Shown here: one piece after another, positions 12,866-24,269 of the stretch
Position numbering within the stretch: the stretch's first letter is position 1
Layout of the letters: every line of letters starts with the position of its first letter
Source of the DNA: Alligator mississippiensis
Lineage: Eukaryota; Chordata; Crocodylia; Alligatoridae
Direction: 5' to 3'
NCBI RefSeq assembly: GCF_030867095.1
Contig: NC_081824.1
Location: 235,192,719 to 235,256,718, forward strand
DNA length: 64,000 nucleotides
Notes under the pieces: model-generated
Told to the model about the DNA's origin: nothing
Databases searched by the model: none
Seen by the model: the letters and a program-made list of their open reading frames with translations, nothing else
Translations under genes and position numbers: made by a program

Positions 12866-13122
12866 CATTGCTTGTGATAAGACAACCCCAAGTTGCATTT
12901 GCTTTTCTTGTGACATCACACTCCTGACTCCTGTTGAGTTCATGACCATAACCCCAGATCTTTTGTGACAGTGCTACTGCCAAGCCAGTTATCCTCCAAT
13001 CTGTCTGTGAAGATTTTTTTCTTCCACAAGTAGCACCTTACACATTTGACTTGGTTGAGTTTAGTTCTGTTGTCCAGTTCTCCTATTTATCAAGATCCTC
13101 TTGCATTTTAATCCTGCTTTCC
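12866..13122 (-). mobile_element. CR1 LINE, antisense, part 2
   Basis: Continues the reverse-strand CR1. Blocks include TTGCATTTGCTTTTCTTGTG, CACTCCTGACTCCTGTTGAG, a CCCCAGATCTTTT block and TTGTCCAGTTCTCCTATTTA, corresponding to the palm-to-thumb region of the RT frame. Order and spacing fit direct continuation of 11299-11834 without the inserted material. Confidence 0.8.
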
Positions 13123-13659
13123 AAAGTGCGTCACCAATTTAGGAAGAATCAAAGAAGGAAAAGGAAAAGAAAAATTCTGTAAATTTGTCAACCAGAAGTT
13201 AGAAAAAAACCAGAATTTTTTAATTAGTTTGCCCAAGTGTTCTCCATTCAAGACTTCAGGATTCATGCAGATCTTATTTAAAGAGACAAAGAGAAAAGAT
13301 ACTCTTTCAGTCCTTAATAGTGCTATGCATTGTTTCTTGTGGACAAACATTCTCTGCCTTCACACCAGATTTATCAGTGGCTTAAATGATGATAAAATAT
13401 ATGTCTCTATGCTATTGTAAAATTACACATCAAGGCAGCCAAATGACCATGGTTTATCATGAAAAGCAAGCCACCGGAAAAGGAAGGAAATGCAAGAGGT
13501 GAAAGTGTGTACACTTGTAGTTTGACACCTTCTTACACACATCTTGGATCTGAGTCTCATTGACTACCCAACTGTACCCAATGTACAGTTTTATCCAAGG
13601 CCAGAGATTGTTGTAATGACACGGGATAGAATAGGTTAATGAGATGTAACTTGATAATG
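13123..13659. other. No recognisable feature
   Basis: AT-rich unique-looking DNA. No exon-like frame and no recognised repeat. Confidence 0.55.
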
Positions 13660-13866
13660 CAGGGGTGCTCAATATCTGGCCCACAGAGTCATTGTATCTG
13701 GCCCATAAGGCTCCCCATGGGTCAGCAAATTTGGCAGCAGGAGAGAGGTTGCCATTAATACAGCCATCCCAAGCCCCACACAGCCAGGCCGTGCCCCTTC
13801 TCCACTGCATCTGAATCAGGGGTAGGCCATGTCCCCTCACCCCATTACTAAGGTTGAGCACCCCTG
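13660..13866 (+). mobile_element. hAT-type MITE
   Basis: Begins CAGGGGTGCTCAA and ends TTGAGCACCCCTG, a perfect 13-base terminal inverted repeat of hAT type, around 207 bases. The interior carries GGCCCACAGAGTCATT and GGCCCATAAGG words common in such elements. The 8-base flanks are not identical (TGATAATG and CTATACAG), so the target duplication has decayed or was altered. It has no coding capacity. Confidence 0.8.
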
Positions 13867-14054
13867 CTATACAGGGAAGAGTGGAACACATTACAAGCAG
13901 TGTACTGGGTAGTATACTCTGACAATAAGAGGGGAAATGTTTTCCTTTCTAATCTCATTGCTGTTAATACTTGCTGATCGGTGTAACAACAGAAGGCAAA
14001 GAATGGCCACACAAATGCATTTATTTTTTTAAGTAACTGCTGTTCCTCTTGGAC

Positions 14055-14523
14055 AGAGGTACACAACCTTTTAGCCTAGTAGGACAGACTGGCAGTGCCC
14101 AGTCCATCCAGCACCCAGGGTAGGCACAGCAGGCACCATCTGGCCATGCGGAGGGAGGCAGGGGACAACCCAGCCCCAACATGGCCCTGCAGGGGAAGGG
14201 GACATGGCTTGCCCCAACACAGACCCTTGGGGGAAAAGGGGTGTGGTCCAGTCCCAATCCAGATGCAGGGGCAAGGGGGCATGATTCAGCCCTAACCTGG
14301 CCCTATCAAGGGTGGGGAAGAAGGGGGTATGGCCTGGCCCTGATCCAGATGCAGGGCAGAGAGGCAGGGCACAGCCCAGTGAGTGAAATGGGGTGTGGTC
14401 TAGTCCTGATCTAGATGCAGGGTGGAGGGGCATGGCCTGGCCCTGTGAGGGGAAAGGGGCATGACCAGGCCTCAACCTGGTCCTGTGGTGGGATAATGGC
14501 ACATGTCCTGACCCCAATCCAGA
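14055..14523 (+). mobile_element. hAT-like element, left half, with minisatellite
   Basis: Starts with GAGGTACACAACCTTTTAGC, a hAT-like end, and passes into a run of imperfect units of about 40-90 bases (14180-14523). Each unit has a GGTGTGGTC(C/T)AGTCC-type phrase, AATCCAGATGCAGGG and a CCTGGCCCT phrase. The element is interrupted inside a unit by a CR1 and continues at 15988. Its open frames are by-products of the repeat. Confidence 0.6.
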
Positions 14524-15987
14524 TACCAATGGCAAGGATATTTGAGAACTTGTGGTGCTTGGGAGAGGTTCCAGAAGATTGGAAGAGAGCCAATGTGGTG
14601 CCCATCTTCAAGAAAGGAAGCAAGGAAGATCCAGGGAACTACAAGCCAATCAATTTGACTTCAATCCCTGGAAAGATCTTGGAAAAACTCAAAGAAACCA
14701 TCAACAACAGGCAAATGGAAAGCAACATTCTGAGAGATAGCCAACATGGCTTTACTGCAAGTAGGTCTTGCCTCACCAACCTCATTTTCTTCTATGACCA
14801 GGTGAAGCATCACCTGGACAAGGGAGAAGAGGTTGATGTCATATATTGACATTTTTAAAAAGCCTTTGACTTGGTCTCCCATGATGTCCTCATGGTAAAA
14901 TTGGGGAACTGCAGCCTCAAGAATCTTACAGTCTGATGGCTGGGGAACTGGCTCCATGGTCGAACCCAGAGAGTGACAGTCAATGGAACTGAGTCCCATG
15001 GTGCATGGTAACCAGTGGCATCCCCCAGGGTTCAGTACTCGGACCAGTACTCTTTAATATAGTCATAAATTATCTGGATTTGGGTGTCAGAAGTGGACTG
15101 GCTAAGTTTGCAGATGACACCAAATTATGGGGAAGTGGGTCATGCTTGAGGATAGGTTGGTGATTCAGGCTGACCTGGACAGGCTTGCAAGGTGGGCAGA
15201 TCAAAACCTGATGACATTCAACACAGAGAAATGTAGGGTGCTCCACCTCAGGAGAAAGAATCCACATCATACTTATAGGTTTGGCAGTGCTACACTCACT
15301 AGCACCATCACCGAGAGAGACTTGGAGGTCATGATTGATCACAAGATGAACATGAGCCACCAATGAGATGCTGCAGCCAGAAAAGGAAATAAAACTCTGC
15401 TTTGCATCTACCAATCCATCTCAAGCAAGACCCAAGAAGTCATCCTCCTGCTTTACTCAGCCTTGGTGAGGCCGCAACTGGAGTACCACATTCAGTTCTG
15501 GGCTTCATACCTTAAAAAGGTTGTGGAGAAGCTTGAGAGAGTCCAGAGGAGAGCCACGTGCATGATTAGAGGTCAAAAGAGCAGACCTTATGAGGAGAGG
15601 CTGAGAGGCATGGGACTCTTCAGCCTGGAGAAGAGAAGGCTCAGAGGGGACTTGGTGGCAGCCTATAAGTATATAACGGGTGTGCATCAGGAGCTGGAAG
15701 AACGTCTGTTCACCAGGGCACCCGAAAGGAAGACAAGGTCTAATGGTCACAAACTGCTGGAAGACAGTTTTAGACTAGATATAAGGAAAAACTTCTTTAC
15801 CGTCCGAGTCTCCAGAATCTGGAATAGACTCCCCCCAGAAGTGGTGCAAGCACCTACTCTGGATACCTTTGAGAAATGCCTGGATGCTTATCTTGCTGGG
15901 ATCATTTAACTTCCTGCTCTTTGGGCAGAGGTCTGAACCCTATGATCACGTGAGGTCCCTTCCAGCCCTAACATCTATGAAATCTAC
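14524..15987 (+). mobile_element. CR1 LINE with partial reverse transcriptase
   Basis: A 5'-truncated CR1 of about 1.46 kb. The frame starts in the RT fingers (EVPEDWKRANVVPIFKKGSK, about 14564-14625) and passes a KAFDLVSHDV-like palm segment. The FADDTK active-site motif is at 15107-15124. The last 148 codons (15463-15909) are intact and end in a stop, after a RVQRRATCMIRGQ segment. The tail reads CCCTTCCAGCCCTAACATCT then ATGAAATCTA. Several stops and frame changes lie between 14849 and 15460. It sits inside a hAT-like minisatellite unit, so it is younger than that element. Confidence 0.9.
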
Positions 15988-16137
15988 AGGGGGGGAAAGG
16001 GCTTAGCCTGGCCCCAACTGGACGCCAAATTAATGGCCACCAAATTTGTTGACCCACAGGGAGCCCTGAAGGCCAGATGCTATGGCTCCATGGGCTTGAT
16101 TTGGCCCAGGGGTCAGAGTTTAAGCACCCCTACTCTA
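15988..16137 (+). mobile_element. hAT-like element, right half
   Basis: Resumes the phrase GGCTTAGCCTGGCCCCAACT of the minisatellite, then GTTGACCCACAGGGAGCC, GGCTTGATTTGGCCCAGGGG and a TTTAAGCACCCCTA end. The end resembles the AGCACCCCTG ends of the hAT MITE at 13660-13866. Together with 14055-14523 it makes an element of about 620 bases before the CR1 inserted. Confidence 0.6.
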
Positions 16138-17624
16138 GGACCCGTGTCTCCCCAGGCCTTGGGTCTGCTAACACCCAAGTCAGGTCAGACTTCCATTGCT
16201 CTCCATGCTCTGCAAACACAGTAAGAAAAATCCCTGCCCCAGACAGCCTACTGGCTGCCCTGACAAGAGGAGCACACAGGTAGGACAAGCAAGTGGCCAG
16301 TAGCAGAGGAAAGAAAGAAACCCACATCCACTGAGACCCAGTTGGGCTCTCATACAGCTCGGTCACACTGTCCAGCCCCTGCCAGCCACAGATACAGGTA
16401 TATTATCACCTCCACCACCATCAGGAACTTCTTTTGTGGGACCTTTCCCCTTTGCCATCACAGGGAAGCACAACAGGAGGCAACACTCCAAGGGCTCAGT
16501 TGACTAAGGCTGGCCCTAGCAGAATGCAGAGCACTTCCCCTGTGTGAAGTCAGTCCCTCTCTCATAGTGTGTGCCTGGCCTATCCCTTCCAGCTCTGAAC
16601 CATGTCCTATGGCCTCAAATCTTAATAATAGGAGGAGCTAATGGAAATTTGATCCCAGGACTCATGACTTCATGAAAAAACAAAAAGGCTTCCTGCTTCA
16701 AGGTAAACAACCAACCACAATCCAATTTCTAGGCTCTTTGTCCCCCCTCCCCCCCCCCCATTAGCCATACTGTGAATCTTCTTTCTTCCTACATGGCAAG
16801 AAGGAAGAGAGGCTGTTAGAACTTGTTGAGAAAAGATTTAGCTCACGATTTATTCTTTTAAAATGTTTTAATAGTCCACACTGGGGAGCCACAACACAGG
16901 TCGTGGAACTGGGTGACATTTTTTGGCACATAGTAAAATTTTACAAATGTGGTTTTGCAAAATCAGTGAATAGTTTCAAAACCAAAAACAGGAGAATATT
17001 TAGAAAATACAAAATTTTTTGTTCTATTTTTCAAAAAAAGTTAAATAACCTGGAAAACAAAAGATTTTGTGTGGGATCAACCCACAATGAAAGTGTTTTG
17101 TTCAGGCTGGCCACTGAACAAACAATCCATTATTAATGCAGCTCTAGTCATGATCAGTCAAGAGGCTTTCAAAGACTCTAGCAAACCAAGCATTTTCACA
17201 GGCTGTTGATATTTATGATATGAGCATAAAATACTGAATATGGAATTGGCACCCTACCAATGAATTATATTTGGGATGAGGCCTTTCTAGATTGCACTAA
17301 TAAAATATGGTCTCAATCAATAGCAATCTATTAATAAGTTCTCTTGATGCTCACTAGATTATTTTATTATTTCATTAGTTTGCCCTGCCATACATTTCCA
17401 AAGGTCCACAAATTCAATCAAACACCATATTCCTGCCAGTTTGCCAATATCAAAATACAGCTAATAACTACTGAAATAGAGCAGTGATTAATTGCTCCAC
17501 ATAGTTAGAGAATCTATATGAAATATTTTGTATGTGAAAAATCAGCAAGGGCTGAGGATTTTTTTCCTCTCTGGTTTTAAGCTTCACTGCACTGAAAGAC
17601 ATGTCAAGGGTCCAATCCTTCATA
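16138..17624. other. No recognisable feature
   Basis: AT-rich unique-looking DNA after 16.6 kb. A C-rich run lies at 16741-16760. No exon-like frame or recognised repeat. Confidence 0.5.
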
Positions 17625-18425
17625 CAACTGAAGGATGCGCTATATTCCTAAACCATCCCACACAGGTATCCGTCCAGCCTCTTCTTGAAACCCTCCAGTG
17701 AAGGAGATGCCACTTCTTCCCTGTACAGTAGCTTGCCCGTCTCTCCAACTGCTCTTGCCCCTCTCTCCAACTGCTCTGATACTAAAGAAGAGTTTCCTTG
17801 CTTCAGTTAAGATCAAATGCCTCTTGTCCAGTCCTCTGCAGCAAGGAAGAACAGTTGTTCTCCCTCTTCTTTACATCAGTGCGTCAAGTATTTGAAACCT
17901 GCTACAAGGTCCCCCCCCGCCCCGTTAATCTCCATTGTTATCCAAATTCAGCTAGCCCAGTTCTCTCAACCGTTCCTCATTCCAACACCTTTATGATCAT
18001 TGTTGCTTACCTTTGGATCCTCTCTGGTTTCTCTACATCCTTCTTACAATGCAGGCCAAACTGCATTTGTTTTTTTGCGGGGTTTGTTGTTGTTGTTTTG
18101 CAGCTGCATCACATTCCTGACTTGTGTGAAGTTTCTGCTTCATCTGAGTGGTGGTGCTGGCAAGATGCTTATCCCCCAGTCTGGAGGTAGATTTTCTTCT
18201 CTACATGTATCACCTCATATTTGTCTCTGCCGAATTTCATTCAATTGCTGTAACCCATGTCTCCAGTTCTAAATCCCTTTGAACTCTACTCCTATCCTCC
18301 TCCATGTTTGCAATGCCTCCCAGTTTTGTGTGATCTGTAGCAGTGATCAGGAAGCTCTCTAGCCCTGAATCTAAGCCATTAGTAAAACTGCTCAGCAGCA
18401 CCAGACCCAGAACAGAATCTATCAT
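17625..18425 (-). mobile_element. CR1 LINE, antisense
   Basis: Reverse-strand CR1 of about 0.8 kb. Ordered blocks include CCAGCCTCTTCTTGAAACCC, CCCAGTTCTCTCAACCG, TTTCTCTACATCCTTCTT, CCTCATATTTGTCTCTG and CAGTTTTGTGTGATCTGTAG, the last corresponding to the palm ADDTK region. A block of about 22 bases (CTCTCCAACTGCTCT) is tandemly duplicated near 17739-17783. The frame is thoroughly broken, so it is old. Confidence 0.85.
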
Positions 18426-19182
18426 GTATTTTTAAAGCGAGAGGCCTGATGATTGGTTTAGTTTGAGGAAATAGATGTTATCGGGCTGTGACCATCTAAA
18501 GCAGGTACAACAGAACCTTGCCCAGTCATTGCTGCTTCCCACCTCTACTTCCCCAAGCCACTCTCTCACTCATCTCTGGAGCCTTCCTGAACCCACCCCT
18601 TAGACCCCAACTCTACAGGTGCACCCAACACCAGTTTCTTCTTTCACAGATGAATCATCTACCTACCCAAGCCTCAGGCCCAGTCCATCAGCTCAGAACA
18701 GCATGAAGCCAGAGTCTGACCTCCCAGGCTTCACACTTACCACAAGAGCACAGCCAGCAGCTAACTACCAGACTTTCTACCTCTTAAGTACAACATGCAC
18801 CCAATATAGCATGTGGGGATAGCTGAACTAGGCTGGCCAACTCCAAGCCTGCTGGCCTTAAATGGCCAGGCTGCCATTACATGGATCTGCTGGCATAGGC
18901 CCAGATTTTGGGAAACTCATATGCTTGTGTTTCATTGCAAACATTGCATCTTAAACATGTGCTTGAAATTAAGCATCTCTCAGGATTAACTGCTTTCCTG
19001 AATCAGAGGCAAAACTCCATGTTTGTCAGAGAAATTCTACTACTACTATTACTACTTAAGTAAGTAGTAATAGGGCTTCAAGTTAGAGCTCCATGGTGAC
19101 TGGAGCTCCAGAGACCCCCTAAGAGATGATCTCTGCTCACAAAGTTTACTATCTAAGCACACCAAACATGGAGAAAACTATT
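18426..19182. other. No recognisable feature
   Basis: Pyrimidine-rich then AT-rich unique-looking DNA. No coding signal or recognised repeat. Confidence 0.5.
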
Positions 19183-19285
19183 GCCTCCACTTTAGGGATG
19201 AAGAGACAGGGTTCCTGGAGCAGAGGCAAGAACTGAACCCAGTTCTCCTGGACACCAATTCAGCGTCCTCCCCACAAAATAACAC
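19183..19285 (-). mobile_element. Diverged MIR SINE
   Basis: Reverse-strand MIR words: TTTAGGGATGAAGAGACAGG followed by AACTGAACCCAGTTCTCCTG. Short and old; assignment is by order of these two blocks. Confidence 0.5.
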
Positions 19286-19591
19286 TTCCTCTCAAATCCA
19301 AAGTTTGAGTTTGTCCAGTGACAACTAATATAGTCTAACTCACCCTAATTCCTAAGGAAAGAAGCAGCCAAAGATGCCAAGTGGTTTTTAGAAGTACAGA
19401 GCAAAAGGAAGTCATGGAAATCTACTCCTGCAAAGACTGTGGCCATTTCACATGGGATGTAATTTGTAAATGTGTTGCATTTGTCTTGAGTGTGAACCCA
19501 GCATTTTGTAACTAAAGGCAATTACACAAATAACACCTTGCTTCAGTTATAGCCTTTCTTATCATCAGACATCAAAGAAAAGATCAATACA

Positions 19592-19720
19592 GTTTTTACA
19601 GCTTGGGAGACTGAGGCACAGGAAGGTGAAACAAAATTTGCCCAGGATCACCCAGCAAATCAGTGACAGAGTTAGGATTAGAACCCAGGTATCCTGCTCC
19701 AGTGATCCAGCCACTAGGAA
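19592..19720 (-). mobile_element. MIR SINE
   Basis: One of the clearest MIR copies in the window, on the minus strand. Ordered blocks are GAGACTGAGGCACAGGAAGG, TTGCCCAGGATCACCCAGC, CAGTGACAGAGTTAGGATTA and GAACCCAGGTATCCTGCTCC. MIRs are shared across amniotes, which supports an amniote source. Confidence 0.9.
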
Positions 19721-20414
19721 ATAGGGAAAGGGGAAAGACTCAGACTCTCTACCTAAATTCAGCTAGCTCATACCTTAAAATTCCTAACCACTTACCTCAT
19801 TGTGATCTGTGGTGAGGTCATCAGATAGCATTTTAGATAACAGAAGCAGCTGCAATTCAGGTCCCTAAGAAAAGAGCTCTTGACCCCCCCCCCTTTTTTT
19901 TTTTTTTTTTTTTTTAATCTTCCTTTGTGAGGCACATCTGAAGTGGCCTCTGTGGCTCAGGCCCTCTGGTTTTTACTTTCTCAGCTTTGGGGCTATTACT
20001 TGTTGGGGAGTAGCCTGTCTTTGAGAGCCATATTTTGAAGTTCTCAGGCATCGCGTGGGACTTTGAGGTTATGGTGAACATTCAACTTTTCCAGGGATCC
20101 TATTAGTGTGTCCAGAAGCTACTATTTTTACTGACACAAATTCACATTCCCCCTGTGTTTGTATAGCTGAATCTCTCATTTGTATATACAGCCAAAGCAA
20201 GAGAGGTACCCAGACCAGGATGTCAGATTTGACTCCTTTTGAATCTAATGGGTGAGGAATCAAATTTGCATTGATGGGTCCAAATTTCAGATAACCGAAA
20301 TGTCTTGCTCTCCTGCTGCCATCAAGAATGGATCCAGAGAGGATTCCATGGTATACAGTTACAGCCTGCTTCAGACTATGCCAGAGCAGCAGCCAGGGAC
20401 TTTTTCTAAGTCAC
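19721..20414. other. No gene; C/T simple tract
   Basis: Contains a C9 then T23-type simple tract at about 19885-19917. The rest is unique-looking with no exon signal. Confidence 0.5.
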
Positions 20415-20780
20415 CAAAGCAGGTAAGAATCCTTCCTTCCCCACCAGCCGCACCTCTATCCCCTCCATGCTCAGCATCACATTCCCTCCCCTCCCATTGC
20501 CCTTCCCCTGCCCACCTCTGCCTCTGTCCCCGGCCGCCCCAGGGACACGGAGAGATCCAGAGCCGCTCCTGCCCTGCTCCAGCTGGGCTGCACAGGGAGC
20601 TGGGCTCAGCTAGGGACTGTAGTATCAGTGGCAGCAGCAAGTAGGTTCCCCCTCCCTGCCTGGTCTACCCCAGGTGCTAGCCCAGGAGCAGGGTCAGGAA
20701 GAGGAAACCCACTCCCTGCCACAATTGCTTCTGTCCTTGGCTGACGCTGGCTCCCTGTGCAGCCCAGCTGGAGCAAAGCA
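20415..20780. repeat. Foldback element with 25-base perfect arms
   Basis: A perfect inverted repeat lies at 20576-20600 and 20750-20774 (arm GCTCCAGCTGGGCTG plus ten more bases), set in wider GC-rich, weakly complementary flanks from about 20430. The layout resembles the foldback at 10640-11060, including a GGTAAGAATCC phrase at the left side of both. It has no coding capacity. Confidence 0.6.
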
Positions 20781-20862
20781 TGAGTATCTCTGGATACAGG
20801 ATGCTGGGCTAGATGGGCCTGCAGCTTGACCCAGTATAGCATCTTCTATGCTCTTATGTTCA
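20781..20862 (-). repeat. Interspersed repeat X, antisense 5' part
   Basis: Its reverse complement reads ATAAGAGCATAGAAGATGCT, ATACTGGGTCAAGC and CCCATCTAGCCCAGCATCCT. This is the same start as the repeats at 52449 and 55672. It is a common reptile interspersed repeat whose exact family I do not name. Confidence 0.7.
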
Positions 20863-22329
20863 CTTAAAGTTAAGCATAAGAGCTTTCTGATGTCTCATTT
20901 ACTTTGGTGTACACAAGCACATGCCCAAATGTCCTCTCAAAATAGAGAGAGCCTTCTAAATCAGGGTCAGACTGGCCCAGTGATTCTTATTACACAAACA
21001 TCCTAGGAACAAGGGCTCCTTGTGAAACAAAATTCTGGACTCCACCCAATGTTCCCACTAGTTTGGCCCCTCTCTGCCCTCTCATTGTCATCTATGCACC
21101 CAGGTTCTGTTTCCATACTAGCCCATTAGGCTCAATCTGACCCAGGAGTAGATTCCATGCTTGCATGGGAGCCAATGTCATGTCAGCTTTTTCCAAGCTA
21201 CACTTGGTCTCTTATCCTCAGTTGTTCTGTGCAAACACAGCAGGTGCAGGTGTGTCAGACAGGGCACATGGGCTGACTTTACAGCTAACACAATTGCTTG
21301 CCTACAGCAGCAGAAACTGACAGGTTTGCAAGCATTCGAAGACTGTAACATAGGCCTCCCAAAACCAAAATTTTCTTACAAATAATGAGATTTCAATAAC
21401 AATTAAATCTTGGGGGTTTTTTTAATTGGCTTCCTGGATCTTCCATTATTAGTTGCACTTGATTCACATTTTCAGGCTTCTCATTATTTTTTATAAAAGC
21501 TGACATTCTCCCAGAATCTCCCTCCAGGACCCAGGTCTGATCACAGGATTCATAATAAAATCACAGGAGCTGGCAACAGCACACTGACCTGGCTCTACTT
21601 TTGTGGATACAATGTCGTGTGCATAATTTGGCAGTCACCCTTGTAATGAAATGTGAGTGCAACTGCTCATACAGCAACACTGCTATCTACATGCCCCAGT
21701 GCTTCCATATAGGATGAGCAGGTTTTCTTATCTCACATTTGTGTGCAGCATGCAATGTTTTGGAGCAGTCAGCCCTCATCATGACTCCCGCTGGCCATTT
21801 CCTTTTCTTTCTGCTTCTCAACACCATTCAGTGACACTATCAAAAAAGGTAGATCTACATCCTGTTTGATATCTGAGTCTTCCATAAAGTAAACTTGCAT
21901 AGCCCTTCTCATATGCTTCTGATTTGTAATTAAATTGTCTACTCTATGTCAGAAAATTTAGGAGGTTAAAATTAAATTATAGCTTTCTTAATTAATTTAG
22001 TTTGATGCAGACTAATCATATGTATCTTCAAGATGATAAAGGCAGTCTCATTAGTACTGTTTACAATGTACGCCCAGTATATGACAGAACAGAGACAAAA
22101 AAGTAATCTAGTCTAATTCAACTGAGCAGAAAACAGACACCCTAATCCAGACACTTTAAAAACATTTGAGGGTTTGATGCAAAAGGCTACCCTGTGCAAT
22201 TAGCTCAGCCTGAAGCAAACAGCCTCAGTCTGTGAGTTCCAGTTCTGGCTGGGCTAAATATTAAACTCAAACATACGGCTATGTGATTCACCAGAAAGGT
22301 CTCTGGGCTGGAAGATGAAGGCTTTCTTC
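20863..22329. other. No recognisable feature
   Basis: Unique-looking. An AT-rich patch with TTAATTAATTTAG words lies near 21960-22060. No exon-like frame. Confidence 0.5.
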
Positions 22330-22455
22330 CTGGCTCTGCTGATCACCAGCTGAGTGACTGTAGGTAAACCATTTCCCCTCCCTGTGCTTCCCTCTTCCTT
22401 CTCACCTTTCATCAATTTAGATCATCTCTGAGGGCAGGAATTAAGCAAAACTATG
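22330..22455 (+). mobile_element. MIR SINE
   Basis: Sense MIR words in order: CCTGGCTCTGCTGATCACCA, GCTGAGTGACTGTAGG, TAAACCATTTCCCCTCCCTG and a TCATCTCTGAGGGCAGG end. Diverged. Confidence 0.7.
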
Positions 22456-22636
22456 TATCTGTACATTGCTTGCAACAAGGGGAACCAATCTAGCTTGTGG
22501 TCTTTTAGACCATGTCTAAATTAGCTCCCTGTTGAGCTGGGACTACCACGGAGGAACAAGCCCTGCCTCACTCCCTCCTCTCCTCTCTTCCTTTCTCTTG
22601 CTCCTCTTTCTGTGTATGCCAGACAACCAGGCACTT

Positions 22637-23072
22637 TGGGTGTGTCCAGACAAGTGTTCGCAAGTGTTTCCCTGGGGACAAATAGTAGCGGCACATAGTT
22701 GTGCCACTGCTGCTTGTCCCTGGGGAGCACCCCTGCATACACACTCTGGCATGTGGCAAGTTGCCCCCTGTGGGATAGGGGAGGCTGGGACCAGCACCTT
22801 GGCTGGTCCCAGCAACCGTACCTGGAGTCCTGGGGCCTCCCAGGGCTCCAACAGTGGCCATCTGGCCAAACAGGCTCCAGTTTCACCTGTGCACCACCCT
22901 GCATTTTTCTAGCATGGGTTTTTTTGACACCGAGATCTCCCAGTGTCAAAAAACCCCCCAAGCTGCTAATCAGCAGCGCAGGAAACGCCTGCATGTGCGG
23001 TGCATGTTGTGTGTGGTGCTGCAGACGGTCTGGGGTGCAACACATCATACATGCGTTCTTGTCTGGACATGC
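22637..23072 (+). mobile_element. MITE, copy 1 of GTGTCCAGAC family
   Basis: Left end TGTGTCCAGACAAG pairs with the right end CTTGTCTGGACATG as terminal inverted repeats. The interior is collinear with 56874-57259: both have a TTTGCCC or TTCCCTGGGGACAA phrase, GTGCCACTGCTGCTTGTC, CACTCTGG, a GCAAGTTGCCCC or GCATGCTGCCCC phrase and GTGTCAAAAAA. It is non-coding, and the open frames of up to 175 codons inside it are not conserved in the second copy. Probably hAT-like; a target duplication was not established. Confidence 0.7.
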
Positions 23073-23600
23073 CGTATGACATCAAGGGCTCCTAAGCACA
23101 TACCCTGGCACTGTATTCAGACTCTCCAGGGAAGAAAAGCCCAAGAGTAATTCAGGACCATTTCATGCTAATATGGGTGAATCAGTGTTCTCCTGAATCT
23201 CTGCCTAGCTGTATAACTAACTGCCTATGCCACGTATATTTTTCCCAAGTAGGTTTTGCCATCATTACATGTATCTGAAGAACAGATCTATTATTTGACA
23301 ACACTGTTTTGCTATGTGCCCCTTTATGCAAAAGCACCCATTTGTCTTAGTGAAAAAAGTTACTGTGAAAAAATTTGACATGCCTCAATTTGCTCAGTTA
23401 TGAGAAAAGAGACCTGCTTGTAGCCCTTCTGCCAGGTGCTTGTGGGCAGCAAAACCAGCCATGCTCAATTACCTTCAGAATCCTTCTGAAAAACAGATTT
23501 ATATAACTCTGGCTTGAACTCTTACCCAGGAACCTGAGAAATTAAATTACCTCACCCAGGCAGGCCTGAAAGACAGTACTTCCCTACTCACACACTGTAG
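23073..23600. other. No recognisable feature
   Basis: Unique-looking DNA between two MITEs. No exon-like frame or tandem repeat. Confidence 0.5.
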
Positions 23601-23813
23601 GTCTAAGGCGGGGTTTTCAACCTTTTTTGATCAGTGTACCCGTCGGCCAGATGCAGAGCAGGGGGTGGGGGTGGTGCACAGCTGAATGTGGAGCGGGGGG
23701 AGGGGAGCACGTGGCAGTGCTTCATCCCTGCCTGCCCGCACATACCCCCTAGGGCCTCCTCAAATACCCCTGGGGGGTATGTGTACCCCCAGTTAACAAC
23801 TCCTGGTCTAAGG
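23601..23813 (+). mobile_element. hAT MITE with 8-bp target duplication
   Basis: The element (23609-23805, 197 bases) starts CGGGGTTTTCAACC and ends GTTAACAACTCCTG. It is flanked by the identical 8-base repeat GTCTAAGG (23601-23608 and 23806-23813). An 8-base duplication of this form is the hAT signature. The interior is GC-rich with no coding capacity. Confidence 0.88.
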
Positions 23814-24269
23814 GTTTAAACAGAGGAAAGGGAAGGGGGAGCAGAGAACAGTGCTAGGAAGCTAACAATTCAGGTCTCAGCAACACCTGGTAGGGAAGGC
23901 TCTGACCCACCAAGAGATCTTGGCAGTCATCTGAACTATAGTTCTGCTTTCACTGTTGCAACTTCCTTCTTTCATTGTACCCCACTCAGAGCCAGCTGTC
24001 CAGGCTTGGTGGAGTGGAAATTGGGAGGAAGTCTCTCTGGTTGCTCTGCTCCCTTTCTCCCCTCCCATTCTGCAAATAGCATCCCAGCTGGGAGGGAGAA
24101 GCAGCATTGCTATGGAGACCTGGCTGCAGGCTCTCAGCAAGCAGCTGGAATCCCCAACTCCTGGACCTAACAGTGAGGTTCTGTTTGGTCCAGGGGACCA
24201 CTGCAACCCAAAGCACTTCCTGCGAAGTACCATGAGTTGCAACAGGGAGCTGCCCTTCTGTCTATGCCC
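23814..24269. other. No recognisable feature
   Basis: Opposed short open frames (121 codons on minus, 107 on plus) overlap each other. Neither has recognisable domains, and I do not consider them genes. Confidence 0.45.

Noticed and set aside
22521-23048. 175-codon minus frame
   Set aside because: Mostly inside a MITE. The second copy (56874-57259) does not keep the frame.
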